A stretch of 34,269 nt of DNA from JASLBX01 sp036374175 (GTDB taxonomy: Bacteria > Actinomycetota > Actinomycetes > Jiangellales > Jiangellaceae), in assembly GCA_036374175.1 (NCBI GenBank), contig DASUUH010000138.1, positions 1 to 34,269 on the forward strand. Direction: 5' to 3'. Under the pieces are notes generated by a model that was not told where the DNA came from, searched no databases, and was given only the letters and a program-made list of their open reading frames with translations. The translations under genes were made by a program, and so were the position numbers. Positions 6,754-15,000 of the stretch are shown piece after piece (positions within the stretch are counted from its first letter, which is position 1; each line of letters opens with the position of its first letter).

Positions 6754-8814
6754 ATGCGCGCTCGGCTCGGATTCCTGACCGCGGCCACCCTGACGCTGGC
6801 CGCATGCACTGGCGGCAGCGGCGGATCTGGCACGTCGCCCGATGGTGATCCGGTTCAACCGTTCACCGACGACGTCATGCTGGTCAGCTCGCTGGTGTCG
6901 TTCGACGCTTGCGACGACCTGCTGTCCTACGTCAAGGAACACGCCTTGGACATGGTCGGGCCGTGGGGCCTCGACGGCGGCGGTCCGATGCCGGTTGAGA
7001 TGGACGATGGCGAGGCAAGTGGCGACGCTGGTGGTGCTCCGGAAGCCGCCGCTGCAGACGAGTTCAGTGCAGGCCGGGCAGCCGCTCCACCGGTCGAAGG
7101 CCAGGACTACTCCGGGACGAACGTCCAGGAGGCCGGCGTCGACGAACCCGACACCGTGAAAACCGACGGCGAACGGCTGTACCTGATTCGCGGCGAGTAC
7201 CTGGACATCGTCGACGTCACAGGTGCATCTCCGCAGCTTATGTCCAGCGTCGACGTCGGCGGCTGGGGGCACCAGATGCTGCGCGCGGGTGACCGCCTGC
7301 TGGTCTTCGGCCAACTCGACGGCGGTGTGCACCCGCTGGCCCGCGAGTCGGCCGCGCTCTACTGGCCCTCCGGCACGACCCTCTCGTTGTACGACGTGGG
7401 AGACCCGGCCAATCCCGAACTCGTCTCCACCCTCGAGCTCGATGGCTGGGTCGCTTCGGCTCGACTCGTCGACAGCGTCGCGCGAGTAGTGCTCAACGCG
7501 CAACCCGTCGGCCTTCCGTTCGTCAGCCCCGAAGGCAGCGGCCTGCGGGCCGAGCGCGCGGCCACCGAGAAGAACCGGCAGATCATCGAAGAGTCCACAG
7601 TCGACAACTGGATTCCGTACTACATCCGGACCGGTGCCGACCGAAGCGAAGACGAAGGCTCCCTGCTGCCCTGTGACCAGATCCACCACCCCCGCGACTT
7701 CTCCGGCCTCGGCACGACCACAGTGCTGTCGCTGGATCTTGCCGACGATCTGGCACCCGGTGGCGGCGCCGCAGTCCTGGCCGGCGGCGAAACCGTCTAC
7801 GCGTCGGCCGAGCGGCTGTACGTCGCGACCAACCGGTGGGTCGACTGGGAGAACCTGCGCGACGACGCCTTCCGCGAGGCGAACGAGCACTACCTCACCG
7901 ACCTGCACGCCTTCGACATCACCGATCCTGATGCGGCCCGTTATGTCGGCAGCGGCAGTGTCCGCGGCCATGTCCTCAACCAGTGGTCGATGAGCTCTCA
8001 CGACGGCGTCCTGCGAGTGGCCACGACGGACGGCTCGCCGTGGTGGGGCTTCCGGGGCGAGGAGCCGTCCTCGGAGAGCTTTGTTACGACGTTCGACGAG
8101 CGCGACGGCGAGCTCAATCAGCTCGGTCAGGTCGGTGGGCTCGGCAAGGACGAGCGCATCTACGCGGTCCGGTTCATGGGTGACGTCGGGTATGTCGTGA
8201 CCTTCCGCGAAACCGATCCCTTGTACACGCTGGATCTGTCCGATCCCGAGGACCCGAACGTGCTCGGTGAGCTGAAGATCCTCGGATACTCGGCGTACCT
8301 GCACCCGGTCGGCGACGATCTAGTGCTCGGCGTGGGGCAGGACGCCGACGAGGACGGCCGGACGCAAGGCTTGCAGCTGTCGCTGTTCGACGTCTCGGAT
8401 CTCGCCGACCCGCAGCGCATCCACCAGGTCACCCTGGAGGACGCCTACACCGAGGCCGAGTGGGATCACCACGCGTTCCTGCACTGGCCGGCCACGGGAC
8501 TCACAGTCATCCCGTACCAGTCATGGAGCTGGGACGAGAAGACCGAGATCGAGACGATCGACAACGGCGCGCTCGCGTACACCCTGGACCGGGCAGACGG
8601 GTTCACCGACCTCGGCCGCGTGACGCACCTGCCGGATGCCGACGCCGACTCGCGCAGCCCCCGGTACTGGGACGTCTCCTGGCGCGCCGCGATCCAGCGG
8701 TCGGTCGTGATCGGCGACGCCCTCTACACGATCAGCGACCTGGGTGTGCTGGCCAGCGACCTGACCACGCTGGGTGAGCAGGGCTGGCTCACCCTGCCGC
8801 CCCGCAACGGCTGA
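6754..8814 (+). CDS. Secreted beta-propeller lipoprotein
   Basis: This 686-residue protein starts with a lipoprotein signal peptide whose lipobox LAAC puts the lipidated Cys at residue 18, followed by a Gly/Ser-rich linker. The segment NVQEAGVDEPDTVKTDG (about 123-139) is the hallmark of the 'beta propeller domain' family (Pfam Beta_propel, as recalled). Blade-like repeats follow, such as YLDIVDV, LSLYDV, LHAFDITD, LYTLDLSDPEDP and LSLFDVSDLADP. It should be anchored on the outer face of the membrane. Family members have no established biochemical role; a scaffold or binding function is likely. AAGGAAA about 5 nt before the ATG serves as the ribosome binding site. Its stop is only 20 nt from the convergent tyrA stop. 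Confidence 0.92.
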   Translation: MRARLGFLTAATLTLAACTGGSGGSGTSPDGDPVQPFTDDVMLVSSLVSFDACDDLLSYVKEHALDMVGPWGLDGGGPMPVEMDDGEASGDAGGAPEAAAADEFSAGRAAAPPVEGQDYSGTNVQEAGVDEPDTVKTDGERLYLIRGEYLDIVDVTGASPQLMSSVDVGGWGHQMLRAGDRLLVFGQLDGGVHPLARESAALYWPSGTTLSLYDVGDPANPELVSTLELDGWVASARLVDSVARVVLNAQPVGLPFVSPEGSGLRAERAATEKNRQIIEESTVDNWIPYYIRTGADRSEDEGSLLPCDQIHHPRDFSGLGTTTVLSLDLADDLAPGGGAAVLAGGETVYASAERLYVATNRWVDWENLRDDAFREANEHYLTDLHAFDITDPDAARYVGSGSVRGHVLNQWSMSSHDGVLRVATTDGSPWWGFRGEEPSSESFVTTFDERDGELNQLGQVGGLGKDERIYAVRFMGDVGYVVTFRETDPLYTLDLSDPEDPNVLGELKILGYSAYLHPVGDDLVLGVGQDADEDGRTQGLQLSLFDVSDLADPQRIHQVTLEDAYTEAEWDHHAFLHWPATGLTVIPYQSWSWDEKTEIETIDNGALAYTLDRADGFTDLGRVTHLPDADADSRSPRYWDVSWRAAIQRSVVIGDALYTISDLGVLASDLTTLGEQGWLTLPPRNG

Positions 8815-8828
8815 CCTTCCCCGATTTT

Positions 8829-8840
8829 GCATGATCAACG
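8829..8840. repeat. GCATGATCAACG motif at a convergent gene junction
   Basis: On the leftward strand this reads CGTTGATCATGC and contains the last codon and TGA stop of tyrA (CGT TGA). The 11-base core CGTTGATCATG recurs in each arm of the long inverted repeat at 17866-17947, where it again supplies an Arg codon and stop. A one-base variant lies at 16877-16887. It looks like an intergenic repeat family placed at gene ends. Confidence 0.5.
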
Positions 8841-9926
8841 GATGTGCCAACCGCGAGCGGCCAGCGCCTTGGCCAGCACCTCGTCCGAGCCGGGACGCAC
8901 GTCCAGCTCGACCAGCCCCACCGGCTGACCCGGGCTGTGCTCGATGCGTACGTCTTCGACGTTGACCCCGGCGCCGCCTGCGTCGGCGAACAACGCGGCG
9001 AGCTGGCCGGGACGGTCGTCGACCACGACCGTGACCGTTGCGTACTCGACATGCGGAGCGCCGTGCTTGCCTGGCAGGCGGGAACGCCCTTCCACCCCGC
9101 CGGCGAGCACGGCGCGCACCGCAGCCCGGCCGTCGTCGTCGCCGGCAGCATCGAGAGCCGCGACCACGCGGTCAAGATCGGCCCGGAACGCGCGCAGAAC
9201 AGCCGCTATAGCAGCCGCGTTGGCGGTCAGGATCTCGGTCCAGAGGCCCGGGTCACCGGCTGCCACCCGGGTCACGTCCGTCACGCCCTGGCCGGCGAGC
9301 CGAACCTCGTGGGCCGGCGCGTCGGCCAACCGCGCGGCCATGAGCGCGGCCACCACGTGCGGGGCGTGCGAGACCAGAGCAACCGCTGCATCATGCGCGG
9401 CGGCCGGCATCGTGACCGGGATGCCCCCGGCCAGACGGGCCACCGCCAGCGCGCGCGTCACCGCATGCGGATCGGTGGCGTCGTCCGGGCACAGCACCCA
9501 GGGCCGGCCCTCGAACAAGTCCACGAGTGCACCGGCCGGCCCGGAGATCTCCCGGCCGGCCATCGGATGACCACCGACGTACCGGCCAGGGTCGGGGGCC
9601 AGGGCCCGCACCTGTTGCACCGGGACGGCCTTGACGCTGGCCACGTCGGTCACGTACTCGGCGCTGCCCTCAGCTAAGACCCGCACCACCTCGGTCGCCG
9701 TCACCTCGGGCGGCACCGCGACGACCGCTATCGCCGCTGTACCGCCGCCGCTGTCCGCCCGTCCAGCGCCGATCCGCACCGCCTCGGCCAGCGCGCCCGG
9801 GTCGGCATCGCGAAGGCGGACGTCGACTCCGGAGCGCCGCAGCGCGAGTCCCAGCGAGCTGCCGAGCAGGCCGGCCCCCACGATGAGCACGCCGCCGGCC
9901 AGCACGGTGCCGTTCTGCGCGGTCAT
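8835..9926 (-). CDS. tyrA: Prephenate dehydrogenase with C-terminal ACT domain
   Basis: TyrA oxidatively decarboxylates prephenate to 4-hydroxyphenylpyruvate in tyrosine synthesis. The NAD-binding motif GAGLLGSSLG lies near residues 17-26, and the catalytic His is in GGHPMAGRE. A helical dimerisation domain follows. The last 75 residues form an ACT domain (YATVTVVVDDRPGQLAALF), probably for tyrosine feedback. The frame runs open upstream to 10067, but the ATG at 9926 overlaps the aroH stop as ATGA and gives 363 residues, right for the family. Coupling to aroH places the two consecutive steps from chorismate in one operon. Its stop lies in the repeated CGTTGATCATG motif. Confidence 0.96.
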   Translation of the reverse strand: MTAQNGTVLAGGVLIVGAGLLGSSLGLALRRSGVDVRLRDADPGALAEAVRIGAGRADSGGGTAAIAVVAVPPEVTATEVVRVLAEGSAEYVTDVASVKAVPVQQVRALAPDPGRYVGGHPMAGREISGPAGALVDLFEGRPWVLCPDDATDPHAVTRALAVARLAGGIPVTMPAAAHDAAVALVSHAPHVVAALMAARLADAPAHEVRLAGQGVTDVTRVAAGDPGLWTEILTANAAAIAAVLRAFRADLDRVVAALDAAGDDDGRAAVRAVLAGGVEGRSRLPGKHGAPHVEYATVTVVVDDRPGQLAALFADAGGAGVNVEDVRIEHSPGQPVGLVELDVRPGSDEVLAKALAARGWHIR

Positions 9927-10285
9927 CGCGGCAGATCCGTTCGCAGCTCGCGGGCCCCGTGCAGGTACACGTGCCGGATCAGCTCCCGCGGAACGTCCAT
10001 CTCGGCGTGCGCCAGCAACCGCACCACCCGCGGCATGGCTCCTACCACCTCGAGTTCTTGCGCGCACAGCAGCGGCACGTCGGCGATGCCGATGGCGCGG
10101 GCCGCATACGCGGGAAACTCCGAGCGGATGTCCGCCGTTGCCGTGAACACGATGCTGATCACGTTCTCCGGATTCAGGCCGTTGCGGTCCATCAGCTCGC
10201 GGACCAGCTCGGCCACCCGGTCGAGCAGATGGTCGCGTTCATCGATGTCGAGCTGAGTGGCTCCGCGAAGCGCATGAACGGCCAT
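9923..10285 (-). CDS. aroH: Chorismate mutase, AroH class
   Basis: This is a trimeric AroH-type chorismate mutase that converts chorismate to prephenate. Residues matching the Bacillus subtilis active site are visible: Arg7 in ALRGAT, Cys74 and Glu77 in CAQELEV, Arg89 in RVVRL and Tyr107 in HVYLHGA. FTATADIRSEFPAYAAR is also conserved. The ATG at 10285 gives 120 residues and puts Arg at position 7, as in the B. subtilis enzyme. A TTG at 10294 would make a TTGA overlap with the rluB stop and cannot be excluded. It sits between rluB and tyrA; its product is the TyrA substrate. Confidence 0.96.
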   Translation of the reverse strand: MAVHALRGATQLDIDERDHLLDRVAELVRELMDRNGLNPENVISIVFTATADIRSEFPAYAARAIGIADVPLLCAQELEVVGAMPRVVRLLAHAEMDVPRELIRHVYLHGARELRTDLPR

Positions 10286-10290
10286 GGCGC

Positions 10291-11031
10291 TCAAAGGCCC
10301 ACTTCACGGTAGAGGGAACCGACTTCGTCGCGAGTGAGCCGGCGCGTATTGCCGACGCGCAGGTCGCCGAGCTTGATCGGTCCGAGGTTGGTGCGGACCA
10401 GCCGCTCGACTGGATGCCCGACTGCCTCGAGCAGGCGGCGCACCACGTGCTTGCGGCCCTCGTGCAGGACCAGCTCGAGCATGACCCGGGCGCCGGACCG
10501 GCTTACAACCCGGAACTCGTCGACGGTCACCACCCCGTCGTCAAGTTCGATGCCCTCCCGCAGTCGCTTGCCCATATCGCGCGCGATCGGGCCGACCACC
10601 TCGGCGAGGTAGGTTTTGGGCACCTCGTAGCTGGGATGGGTCAGCCGGTGCGCCAGCTCGCCGTCGTTGGTGAGCAGGATCAACCCCTCGGTGTCGGCGT
10701 CCAGTCGGCCGACGTGAAACAGCCGCTCGCGGCGGTTGCGTACGTAGTCGCCCAGGTTCGGCCGGCCCTCCGGGTCGGTCAACGTGCTGACCACACCCCG
10801 CGGCTTGTTCAGCGCCAGGTGGACGAGCCCGGACTCCTCGGTGACGACGCGCATGCCGTTGACCTTGATGACGGCACGCTTCGGGTCGACTCGAACACCC
10901 ATCGTCCGCACGATCTGCCCGTCGACCTCGACCTGGCCGGCGGCGATCATCGCCTCGCAAGCGCGCCGGCTGCCCACCCCCGCGGCCGCGAGGACCTTCT
11001 GCAGCCGGACGCCGCCCTCATCTGGCGCCAT
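10291..11031 (-). CDS. rluB: rRNA pseudouridine synthase, RsuA/RluB family
   Basis: An N-terminal S4 RNA-binding domain (VRLQKVLAAAGVGSRRACE, about residues 8-55) precedes the pseudouridine synthase domain. The catalytic Asp is in GRLDADTEGL, and the family motif LNKPRGVVST lies before it. C-terminal EGRKHVVRRLLEAVGHPV is also typical. The RluB type modifies 23S rRNA near the peptidyl-transferase region in E. coli; the exact target here is inferred. The ATG at 11031 overlaps the scpB 3' end by 14 nt and gives 246 residues. A GTG at 11049 is an alternative. The order scpA-scpB-rluB is widely conserved in Gram-positive bacteria. Confidence 0.93.
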   Translation of the reverse strand: MAPDEGGVRLQKVLAAAGVGSRRACEAMIAAGQVEVDGQIVRTMGVRVDPKRAVIKVNGMRVVTEESGLVHLALNKPRGVVSTLTDPEGRPNLGDYVRNRRERLFHVGRLDADTEGLILLTNDGELAHRLTHPSYEVPKTYLAEVVGPIARDMGKRLREGIELDDGVVTVDEFRVVSRSGARVMLELVLHEGRKHVVRRLLEAVGHPVERLVRTNLGPIKLGDLRVGNTRRLTRDEVGSLYREVGL

Positions 11032-11578
11032 CGTCGCCGTCGACCTCACCGACGTCCGGCAGGTGCGGCGCCAGGGGCGGCAGTTCGTCCAGCGACGACA
11101 TGCCGAGGCGCTCGAGAAAATAGGAGGACGTCCGGAACAGTGTGGCGCCCGACTCGGAGTCCATGCCGGCCTCCTCGACCAGACCGCGGGTCACGAGGGT
11201 GCGCATAACGCCGTCGCAGTTGACGCCGCGGACGGCCGAGACCCGCGCGCGGCTAACCGGCTGCTTGTACGCGACCACCGCCAGCGTCTCGAGGGCCGCC
11301 TGGGTCAGCCGTGCCTGCTGGCCGTCGAGGACGAATCGCTCGACGATGGCGGCGCACGACGGATTGGTGTAGAGCCGCCAGCCGCCGGCGATCTCGCGGA
11401 GTTCGAACCCGCGGCCGGCGGCTCGGTAGTCCTCGGCCAGTTCGCGGAGGGTGGCCGCCACGTCGTCTTTCGGCCGTTCGAGCACCTGGGCGAGCGTGAC
11501 TTCGGCGACCGGCTCGTCAACCACGAGCAGCACGGCTTCGATGGCCGCCGACAAGGTCGGCTCGGTGTCCACACTCAT
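11018..11578 (-). CDS. scpB: Condensin subunit ScpB
   Basis: ScpB forms the SMC-ScpAB condensin complex that compacts and segregates the chromosome. Two winged-helix domains are recognisable: the first through AAIEAVLLVVDEPV, the second through QAALETLAVVAYKQPVSR, VRGVNCDGVMRTLVTRGLV and FRTSSYFLERLGMSSLDELPPL. The length of 186 residues fits, with a short acidic tail. The ATG overlaps the scpA stop as ATGA, so the two partner subunits are probably made in coupled fashion. Confidence 0.96.
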   Translation of the reverse strand: MSVDTEPTLSAAIEAVLLVVDEPVAEVTLAQVLERPKDDVAATLRELAEDYRAAGRGFELREIAGGWRLYTNPSCAAIVERFVLDGQQARLTQAALETLAVVAYKQPVSRARVSAVRGVNCDGVMRTLVTRGLVEEAGMDSESGATLFRTSSYFLERLGMSSLDELPPLAPHLPDVGEVDGDDGAR

Positions 11579-12435
11579 TGCTGCTCGCCTCCTTCGGTAC
11601 TCGGCCCGGCGTGCTCGGCCGGCTCGTCGAACTCATCGCCCACCGCGACGTCGGTCTGCTCGTCCCCGATCCACCGCACCGTGAGCTCACCCAGCGGCGT
11701 GACCTGCTCGAACGAGACCGCCTTCTCGCGATACAGCTCCAGCAGCGCCAGGAACCGGGCGACCACATGCAGCCTAGTCGGGCAGTCGGCGGACAATGCA
11801 CGGAAGGTCACCTGGTGCTGCCGGCGTAGTCGGTCGACCAGCACCGCGGCCTGCTCACGCACGCTGACCCGATTCTGGTGCAGGTGCGCTGTGCCGACAG
11901 TGGGCACCGGTTTGGGCTCGAGCACCTTGGCCGCGAGCGCTGCAAGCTCGCCTGGCCCGAGCCCGACGACGACTTCAGGCAGCGCCGAGGCGTACCGCTC
12001 TTCGAGTCCCACGGCTCGCGGAAACCGCTTGGCCTCCTCGGCCATCCGTCCGGCCAGGATCGCGGCGACCTCCTTGTAGGCCCGGTACTGCAGCAGGCGC
12101 GCGAACAACAGGTCGCGGGCCTCCAGCAGCGCGAGGTCCTCTTCGTCCTCGACCTCACCGCTGGGTAGCAGCCGCGCCGCCTTCAGGTCCAGCAGGGTCG
12201 CGGCCACCACGAGGAACTCGCTGGCCTGGTCGAGGTCCCACTCCTGTCCATGCGCGCCGATGTAGGCGATGAATTCGTCGGTGACCCGGGACAGGGCCAC
12301 TTCGGTGACGTCGAGCTTGTGCTTGGAGATCAGGTTGAGCAGCAGGTCGAACGGCCCCTCGAAGTTGTCGAGGTGCACTTCGAACCGCTTGCCGCTGCTC
12401 TCGTCCCCCAGACCCGCAAGATCGCCGTCGATCAC
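11575..12435 (-). CDS. scpA: Condensin kleisin subunit ScpA
   Basis: ScpA is the kleisin that bridges the SMC heads and binds ScpB. The signature FEVHLDNFEGPFDLLLNLI followed by KLDVTEVALSRVTDEFI marks the N-terminal domain. LVVAATLLDLKAARLLP and the C-terminal winged helix, near FLALLELYREKAVSFEQ, complete the family pattern. The GTG at 12435 overlaps the parA stop as GTGA, matching the coupled junctions elsewhere in this operon, and gives 286 residues. A GTG eight codons upstream (12459) is the alternative. The C-terminal tail is acidic and Glu/Asp-rich. Confidence 0.95.
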   Translation of the reverse strand: MIDGDLAGLGDESSGKRFEVHLDNFEGPFDLLLNLISKHKLDVTEVALSRVTDEFIAYIGAHGQEWDLDQASEFLVVAATLLDLKAARLLPSGEVEDEEDLALLEARDLLFARLLQYRAYKEVAAILAGRMAEEAKRFPRAVGLEERYASALPEVVVGLGPGELAALAAKVLEPKPVPTVGTAHLHQNRVSVREQAAVLVDRLRRQHQVTFRALSADCPTRLHVVARFLALLELYREKAVSFEQVTPLGELTVRWIGDEQTDVAVGDEFDEPAEHAGPSTEGGEQQ

Positions 12436-13364
12436 CGCGGGCTGGAGGCCGTCGCCCACCGGTACAGCACCTCCCTGGCCAGCTGCCGGTAAGCCTTGGC
12501 GCCCGGCGACGACGGCGCCAGCGTGGTGATCGGCAACCCGCCGGCCGTGGTTTCGGGGAACTTGACCGTCCGGCCGACAACGGTGTGGAACAACTGGTCG
12601 CCGAACCCCTCGATGAGGCGCTCCAGGATCTCCTTGCCGTGTACGGTCCGGCCGTCGTACCGAGTGGCGAGCACGCCGTCGATGACCAGGTCGGGATTGA
12701 TCCGCCGCTGCACCTTGCCGATTGTCTCGAGCAGCAGCGCGACTCCGCGCAGCGCGAAGTACTCACACTCGACCGGAATCAACACGCTGTTGGCTGCCGT
12801 CAGCGCGTTGATGGTCAGCATGCCGAGCGACGGCTGGCAATCGATCAGCGCGATGTCGTAGTCGGGCAGCAGCGGCTTGATCGCCCGTTCAAGCGCCTGT
12901 TCGCGGGCGACTTCGGTGACGAGCTGTAGCTCGGCCGCGGACAGGTTGATGTGGCTAGGTAGCAGGTCCAAGCCCGGAATCGGGCTTTCGACCACCAGGT
13001 CGGCCGCGTCGACACCGCCGTCCATGATCAGGCTGTAGATCGAATGTTCTTCGAAGTCGCGGCCGCGAAAGCCAAGCCCGTCGGTCAGCGCGGCCTGCGG
13101 ATCGAAGTCGATGAGCAGCACTTTGCGGCCATAGTCGGCCAACGCCGCACCGAGATTGATCGCCGTGGTGGTCTTGCCCACGCCGCCCTTCTGGTTGCAG
13201 AGAGCGACCACGCGCGCCGGGCCGTGCTGCTCAACCGGCGGCGGCTGCGGGAACTTACGTTTGGGACGCAGCGTCGGGCCGAGATCCGGCTCGTCTACGT
13301 TGGCCTGATCGGAGGTGGAGGCACCGACCGACGGAACCGGTGCCTCCGTAGTCTGGGTGTTCAC
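12432..13364 (-). CDS. parA: ParA/Soj-family ATPase of the scp locus
   Basis: This is a deviant Walker-A ATPase of the ParA/MinD family: KGGVGKTT near residue 59, then IDFDPQ and IDCQPSLG as the A' and B motifs. The first 50 or so residues are a disordered Pro-rich tail absent from minimal ParA proteins. No parB gene is adjacent. This is the second type of ParA found beside scpAB in actinomycetes (Rv1708 in M. tuberculosis, from memory), not the origin-proximal parAB copy. It probably acts in chromosome positioning or with the condensin. It starts with GTG, and a weak AGGAG lies about 12 nt upstream. Confidence 0.92.
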   Translation of the reverse strand: MNTQTTEAPVPSVGASTSDQANVDEPDLGPTLRPKRKFPQPPPVEQHGPARVVALCNQKGGVGKTTTAINLGAALADYGRKVLLIDFDPQAALTDGLGFRGRDFEEHSIYSLIMDGGVDAADLVVESPIPGLDLLPSHINLSAAELQLVTEVAREQALERAIKPLLPDYDIALIDCQPSLGMLTINALTAANSVLIPVECEYFALRGVALLLETIGKVQRRINPDLVIDGVLATRYDGRTVHGKEILERLIEGFGDQLFHTVVGRTVKFPETTAGGLPITTLAPSSPGAKAYRQLAREVLYRWATASSPR

Positions 13365-13464
13365 CAGCCGTCAGAGCTCCTCGGCGACGTATGGACTCCT
13401 TGCGCGGCGAGCCTACCGTGCCTCGGTGTGTCCTCGTGGATGCCGCGCCCGAAGCGCAGCCGCC

Positions 13465-14448
13465 TTACCGAGATGGTGGAGTCGTCGGTAGGCCGAACAG
13501 CGGGAAGAGGCGCTCGGTGTCGAGGAAGGAGTTGACGCCGACGACGCGTCCTTTCCAGATCTCGAGCACCAGCAGGGCCCATGGCTCGTGTTCGCCGTTC
13601 GGCCCGCTGGGACGGTACTGGCCGAAGGCGGGGGTGCCATTGGCCGCCGTCGGAATGAGTCGCGAACCGCGGCAACCGTTGCCCGTCCCGAGCATCCACG
13701 CCCTGATTTGCTCCGGGCCCCGCAGCCACAGGCTCAGCGGCGGCATCGACAGCGTTGCGTCTTCGTGTAGGAGCGCGGCGAGCGCATCCATGTCATACCG
13801 CTCGAAGGCGTCCATGTAGCGCGCGAGCAGGTCGCGCTGCTCGGCATCGAGCGGCCGGACCAGGTCGGTGTCGGCGATCCCGGCCTCGCCCAGCGTCGCC
13901 CGGGCCCGCTGCAGCGCGCTGTTGACCGAGGCGACCGAGGTCTCGAGCAACTCCGCCACTTCAGCGGCCGACCAGGCCAACACCTCACGAAGGATCAGGA
14001 CCGCGCGCTGCTTCGGGGGCAGGAGCTGTAAGGCTGCGACGAACGCGAGGCGCACGGTATCGCGGGCGACTGCCACCTCCGAGGGATCGCCGCCCGGCAG
14101 CACCCGGCTGTCCGGAATGGGTTCGATCCAGGCTGATTCGGGCAACGGTGCAGGAACGGCGGCATTGGCCGTGGACGCCGGTCCCAGGTCCATCGGCCGG
14201 GCCCGCCGCTGGCTGCTGCCCAGCATGTCGAGGCACACATTCGTGGCGATCCGGTACAGCCACGAGCGCAACGACGCCCGGCCCTCAAACCGGTCGTAGG
14301 CTCGCCAGGCGCGCACCAGACTCTCCTGTGCCGCGTCTTCTGCCTCGAACGCCGAGCCGAGCATTCGATAGCAGTAGGCGATCAGCTCGGTGCGATGCTC
14401 GTCAAGCTGTACTTCGACGCCGGCCGACGCCGCGAGTTCCCCAGCCAC
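13465..14448 (-). CDS. ECF sigma factor with SnoaL-like C-terminal domain
   Basis: Region 2 is seen in LIAYCYRMLGSAFEAEDAAQ and FEGRASLRSWLYRIATN. Region 4 is seen in LPPKQRAVLILREVLAWSAA and SVASVNSALQRARATL. After about residue 200, a SnoaL/NTF2-like domain follows (RYMDAFERYDMDALAALLHEDA through VVGVNSFLD). This layout matches SigG/SigX5-like ECF factors, in which the fused domain may regulate the sigma in place of an anti-sigma factor. The frame is open upstream to 14631, but the GTG at 14448 has GGGAGGG about 8 nt before it and gives 327 residues, the family size. No anti-sigma gene is adjacent. It separates xerD from parA, which are closer together in mycobacteria. Confidence 0.93.
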   Translation of the reverse strand: MAGELAASAGVEVQLDEHRTELIAYCYRMLGSAFEAEDAAQESLVRAWRAYDRFEGRASLRSWLYRIATNVCLDMLGSSQRRARPMDLGPASTANAAVPAPLPESAWIEPIPDSRVLPGGDPSEVAVARDTVRLAFVAALQLLPPKQRAVLILREVLAWSAAEVAELLETSVASVNSALQRARATLGEAGIADTDLVRPLDAEQRDLLARYMDAFERYDMDALAALLHEDATLSMPPLSLWLRGPEQIRAWMLGTGNGCRGSRLIPTAANGTPAFGQYRPSGPNGEHEPWALLVLEIWKGRVVGVNSFLDTERLFPLFGLPTTPPSR

Positions 14449-14565
14449 CGTGTTTGCCCTCCCAGATGTTGTCGGACCGGCAGCGAGCCTAGTACGGCCA
14501 TCTGACAGGCGCTGCCGCCCTGGGGAGTGCGAGCCTGGCCCGGGGCCCAACCAGCCGACCGCCAC

Positions 14566-14641
14566 AGGCTTTGCACTGCGCACCTTGAGGAAGCGCACCA
14601 TGCCAACACCCCGCTTCCCATTGGTGTGCACTGCAAAGCCT
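14566..14641. repeat. Long imperfect inverted repeat between sigma gene and xerD
   Basis: Outer arms 14566-14584 and 14623-14641 pair over 19 positions, with one C-C mismatch and one G-T. Inside, after 4-nt unpaired sides, GGAAGCG (14589-14595) pairs with CGCTTCC (14612-14618) around a 16-nt loop. The near symmetry argues for a selected structure or a fold-back element. No T-tract follows on either strand, so it is not a standard terminator for xerD. It lies about 120 nt upstream of the sigma-factor start and about 40 nt upstream of the orphan ORF start at 14680. The rest of the 286-nt gap shows nothing recognised. Confidence 0.6.
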
Positions 14642-14679
14642 CGGGAACGAGGTCACCGACGAGCGGAGAACGTGACGCG

Positions 14680-15000
14680 ATGACCGCGCTCAACCTCCGG
14701 CCTCAGCCCAACGACGACATCCTCACCGCTCATATCATCGAGCTCGCGGGTGGGCCGCTGCGTAGACCTCCCGCAGCCGATCCACCGTCACCAAGGTGTA
14801 CACCTGCGTTGTGGTCACCGACGCGTGGCCCAGCAACTCCTGGACGACCCGCACATCCGCGCCGCCATCCAGCAGATGCGTCGCGAACGAGTGGCGCAAC
14901 GTGTGGGGCGACACCGGGGTGGAAAGCCCGGCCCGGGCGGCCACCGTCCGCAGCACGGTCCAGGCGCTCTGCCGCGACAACCGGCCCCCACGGGCATTGA
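14680..15000 (+). other. Orphan ORF, perhaps a decayed gene start, antisense to xerD
   Basis: From the ATG at 14680, the first 28 or so residues (MTALNLRPQPNDDILTAHII onward) read like a normal protein. About four in five third positions are G or C. Beyond about 14765 the frame turns into the Arg/Pro-rich text typical of a shadow frame opposite xerD, and it ends at 15000. It overlaps the xerD 3' end head-on. It may be the remnant 5' end of a lost gene, a very short peptide gene running on by chance, or chance alone. A GGAG lies 11 nt before the ATG. The ORF was not recognised. Confidence 0.15.

Noticed and set aside
6541..8304. Leftward 587-residue open frame
   Set aside because: It lies opposite the PAP2 and beta-propeller genes, both of which have clear motifs. 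No domain is recognisable in it.
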